Source of the DNA: an uncultured Polaribacter sp.
GTDB lineage: Bacteria; Bacteroidota; Bacteroidia; Flavobacteriales; Flavobacteriaceae
Length of the DNA: 64,000 nucleotides
Direction: 5' to 3'
Assembly: GCF_947500975.1 (NCBI RefSeq)
Contig: NZ_CANMUE010000002.1
Coordinates: 62,001 to 126,000, forward strand
Of the stretch, positions 62,701-64,000 are shown one piece after another. A model generated the notes under the pieces. The model was not told where the DNA came from. It was given only the letters and a program-made list of their open reading frames with translations, and did not search any database. The position numbers and the translations under genes are program-made. Position 1 is the stretch's first letter; every line of letters begins with the position of its first letter.

Positions 62701-63447
62701 TTAAAAGTGTTAGAACATCAACATGGAAAAGCTAAAATGAGAACCTTTTTAAAGAAGGCTTTAGATGATTATTTATTGCAAAGAACTTTAGAAAGAAAAC
62801 GAGAAAATGCGTTAATGTATAATGACGGACAAGGATATATTCGTTATCAAAAAGGATCGTTAGTTTTTTATGCGTTGAGTGATTATATTGGAGAAGCAAA
62901 CTTAAATGGAGCTCTAAAAAAGTATGTAGAAAAAGTAAAGTTTCAAGAACCACCATATACAACATCTATAGAAATGGTAAATTATATAAGAGAAGTAACT
63001 CCAGATTCTTTACAATATGTAATTAAAGATATGTTTGAGACAATTACGCTATATAGAAATAGGGTTTTAGATGCAAAAACTACGCAATTAGAAAACGGAA
63101 AATACCAAGTAGATATTGAGTTTGAAGTTTCGAAATATAGAAATGATGAAAAAGGAAAACGTTATTATGGTGAGAAAGTAGGAGATACTTTAAGTTATAA
63201 AACAGATAAAATGAAAAAACCAATTTTATCAGTTCCGTTAGCAGATTATATTGACGTTGGTATTTTTACTGAAGAAGAAATTGATGGAAAAATGAAAGAA
63301 GTAGAGTTGTATTTTAAGAAACATAAAATTACAGCAATCAATAATAAAATTACCATTATTGTTGATAAAAAACCTACTGAGGTTGGTATAGATCCTTATA
63401 ATAAATTAATTGATACTGTTTCTGAAGATAATAGAAGAAAGCTTTAA
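59797..63447 (+). CDS. ABC-2 permease fused to M1-family aminopeptidase
   Basis: This 1216-residue inner-membrane protein has two blocks of ABC-2 permease helices (about 1-265 and 315-590, roughly 12-14 helices; YRDFKSEMHTILYSYPFTKANYLFAKF), then a periplasmic gluzincin domain (about 615-1200). The zinc site is HEVAH (H937, E938, H941), with the third ligand probably E961 in MLSESMSEY. The gap between H941 and E961 is one residue longer than the classic M1 spacing of 18 residues. The start is next to MFTTIFKQELKYWFQKPAFYIYI, typical of the permease. It works with the ATPase upstream. The substrate is unknown; a transporter coupled to peptide cleavage is one reading. Confidence 0.9.
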   Translation: MFTTIFKQELKYWFQKPAFYIYISIFLLLSFFLSATTAGFFDSITATTGSSRIVNSPIGVTGLFNTLTILIFFLFPSIVGVSIYRDFKSEMHTILYSYPFTKANYLFAKFFSSILIVSLIALAIVLGMIIGFRFPGTNPDIVGPLNAITYLQTYFVFILPNILLFGAIVFAVVAFTRNIAAGFITVIILMFGQGVLESLLSEPEHRTLAAILDPFGAAASNYYTKYWTPSEQNELQIPIKEMIVYNRLLWLAISTIIFGLVYKFFTFSQHSISISFRKPKAERSTKSNISGITKIVLPKVNYNYSFIQNLKTTWKLSNIDFKYIVKSWAFISIVLVGLVLMIVTLSEVGNIFGTPTLPVTWKMLNVGNVFSLSINICTFLYAGMLVHRAKIARANHIIDVTPIPNWTLLFSKVIALIKMQIVLLAVIMISGMIFQIYKGYYNFEFTHYIKELFLLSILGYLAWAFLSIFIQTLIGNPYLGLFVLLVISIGMPFLSLAGVEQDIFKYNQGPGFSYSDMNGYGVLTPFLAYKFYWILCGLVLLITSALFWVRGIPNSFAERFSIAKKRFKGAYAIGFALFLMMFLGLGFSIYQETASKGKRTSSKEAELRQVEWEKKYKKFEGYEQPRIVSVKTDVNIFPKKRNFDAAATFVMVNKTNQEIDSIFLNHNSLESTFVFNKPNNLVLEDTIQNFDIYQFDKKIMPGDTLELAITIKSKENTTYRRNSPVRENGTFISSFSMFPRLGYSSEGELRDNKTRKKYDLPPNNLQAHPSDSTALGDTYISKDSDWIDFEATVSTSKDQIAIAPGYLQKEWEEDGRKYFHYKMDSKILNFYAFNSARYEVKKEMYKGISLEIYYHKPHDFNLDRMMKGMKNSLDYNANNFSPYQHKQARIIEFPRTGGTFAQSFANTIPFSEGFGFIADVDEENDDGVDYPFAVTVHEVAHQWWAHQVIGADVLGATMLSESMSEYVALKVLEHQHGKAKMRTFLKKALDDYLLQRTLERKRENALMYNDGQGYIRYQKGSLVFYALSDYIGEANLNGALKKYVEKVKFQEPPYTTSIEMVNYIREVTPDSLQYVIKDMFETITLYRNRVLDAKTTQLENGKYQVDIEFEVSKYRNDEKGKRYYGEKVGDTLSYKTDKMKKPILSVPLADYIDVGIFTEEEIDGKMKEVELYFKKHKITAINNKITIIVDKKPTEVGIDPYNKLIDTVSEDNRRKL

Positions 63448-63573
63448 AAAAAATATAAAATAAAGGAAAATAGCAATTGTTTCAATATTATTTTTTGTAA
63501 TTAAGATTAATCAAATTATAATATTGGAACTTCAAACAAATAAAAGTATTTTTACATAGTTAAAAGTGAAGAT

Positions 63574-64000
63574 TTGATTAGTATTTTAAAAATTAAAGAA
63601 GTTTTAATAAAAAAACAATTTAGAAAAACTCTTATAGAAAAAGAGAATAATAGAGTTGTTTGCCATAAAGAAATTAAAAGTGTTGGTATTTTAACTACAG
63701 AAGAAATTTCTAAAAACTTAAATGTAAAGGATAAAGTTGAAGAGATTTTAGGGCTTAAAAATGCTAAAATATATAGTTACAAACCCCAAATTAAAAAGGA
63801 AGAAGTTTCTTTTGTGAATTTTTCTGAAATAGATTTTAAATGGAACGGACAAGTAGCTCAGCCAAATTTTAAGAGCTTTATAGATGAACCTTTTGATTTG
63901 TTAATAGGTTTTTTTAATAAAGAAAACTTGTATTTAGAAAATGCAGTTTTACAATCTAATGCCAAATTTAAAGTAGGTTTATCTAAAGTAAACCAACAAT
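63574..64000 (+). CDS. DUF6913-type protein, 3' end cut by window edge
   Basis: This open frame runs from a TTG at 63574 to the window edge (142 codons, no stop). The product begins MISILKIKEVLIKKQFRKTL and includes KSVGILTTEEI, WNGQVAQPNFKSFIDEPFDLLIGFFN and ENAVLQSNAKFKVGLSK. The WNG and EPFDLLI segments are those I associate with the flavobacterial DUF6913 family of unknown function, usually about 170 residues. No ATG is available near the start, so TTG is a reasonable choice. It would be cytoplasmic. Confidence 0.78.
   Translation, partial: MISILKIKEVLIKKQFRKTLIEKENNRVVCHKEIKSVGILTTEEISKNLNVKDKVEEILGLKNAKIYSYKPQIKKEEVSFVNFSEIDFKWNGQVAQPNFKSFIDEPFDLLIGFFNKENLYLENAVLQSNAKFKVGLSKVNQQ

Noticed and set aside
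1..64000. CRISPR arrays, prophage, insertion sequences, tRNA or rRNA genes
   Set aside because: I looked for regular direct repeats, transposase or integrase motifs, cloverleaf-like GC-rich stretches and rRNA cores and saw none. A computed scan could still reveal a missed tRNA.

Overview
The window is AT-rich bacterial DNA from the Bacteroidota, almost certainly a marine member of the Flavobacteriaceae (Polaribacter-like; the genus is inferred). The evidence is two SusC/SusD pairs, a type IX secretion tail, gldF/gldG gliding genes, promoters of the Bacteroidota type (TTTG, about 19 bp, TAnnTTTG) and the near absence of Shine-Dalgarno sequences. I found no tRNA, rRNA, CRISPR array, insertion sequence or phage gene.

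Bases 1-28,760 hold a complete alginate-use locus. A divergent SusC/SusD pair (1-4342, minus; SusD is cut by the window edge) faces a PL6 lyase and a heparinase-fold lyase (4854-9378). Next come a unit with a type IX-secreted protein of unknown function, a PL17 lyase and the cupin KdgF (9512-13243), then a long unit (13605-24775) with a second SusC/SusD pair, two related PKD surface proteins, a PL7 lyase with a poly-lysine linker, a FadR-type GntR regulator, an MFS transporter and an SDR reductase. After a terminator and a DMT permease, a LacI-type regulator is divergent from KDG kinase and KDPG aldolase. Together these genes bind and import alginate, cut it to unsaturated uronate, convert that to DEH, reduce it to KDG, phosphorylate it and split it to pyruvate and glyceraldehyde-3-phosphate.

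Four promoters in the first part carry the same operator: 12-bp units TTGGTWWACCAA repeated at a 13-bp pitch, each placed so that its first bases are the TTTG of the -7 element. The GntR protein is the likely ligand. The kdgK/kdgA end has a different operator, TTAAACGTTTAA (two copies), which fits the LacI protein.

Bases 28,900-32,830 hold a signalling cluster: a lone receiver protein, an H-NOX haem sensor, a PAS-GAF histidine kinase, an HPt protein and a LytTR response regulator. The last four read as a full nitric-oxide (or redox) phosphorelay.

From 33,300 to the end the window is mostly housekeeping: a WecA/MraY-type transferase, zinc peptidase, RhlE helicase, aquaporin, the SAM hydrolase-ABM-GNAT-gldF-gldG operon, phoH, purC, fabV, TerC, a serine hydrolase, TSUP permease, acs, ABC exporters, Nudix, an M42 peptidase, an ABC ATPase followed by a 1216-residue ABC permease-M1 peptidase fusion, and the start of a DUF6913-type gene. 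Most short overlapping frames inside these genes are shadows and are omitted.
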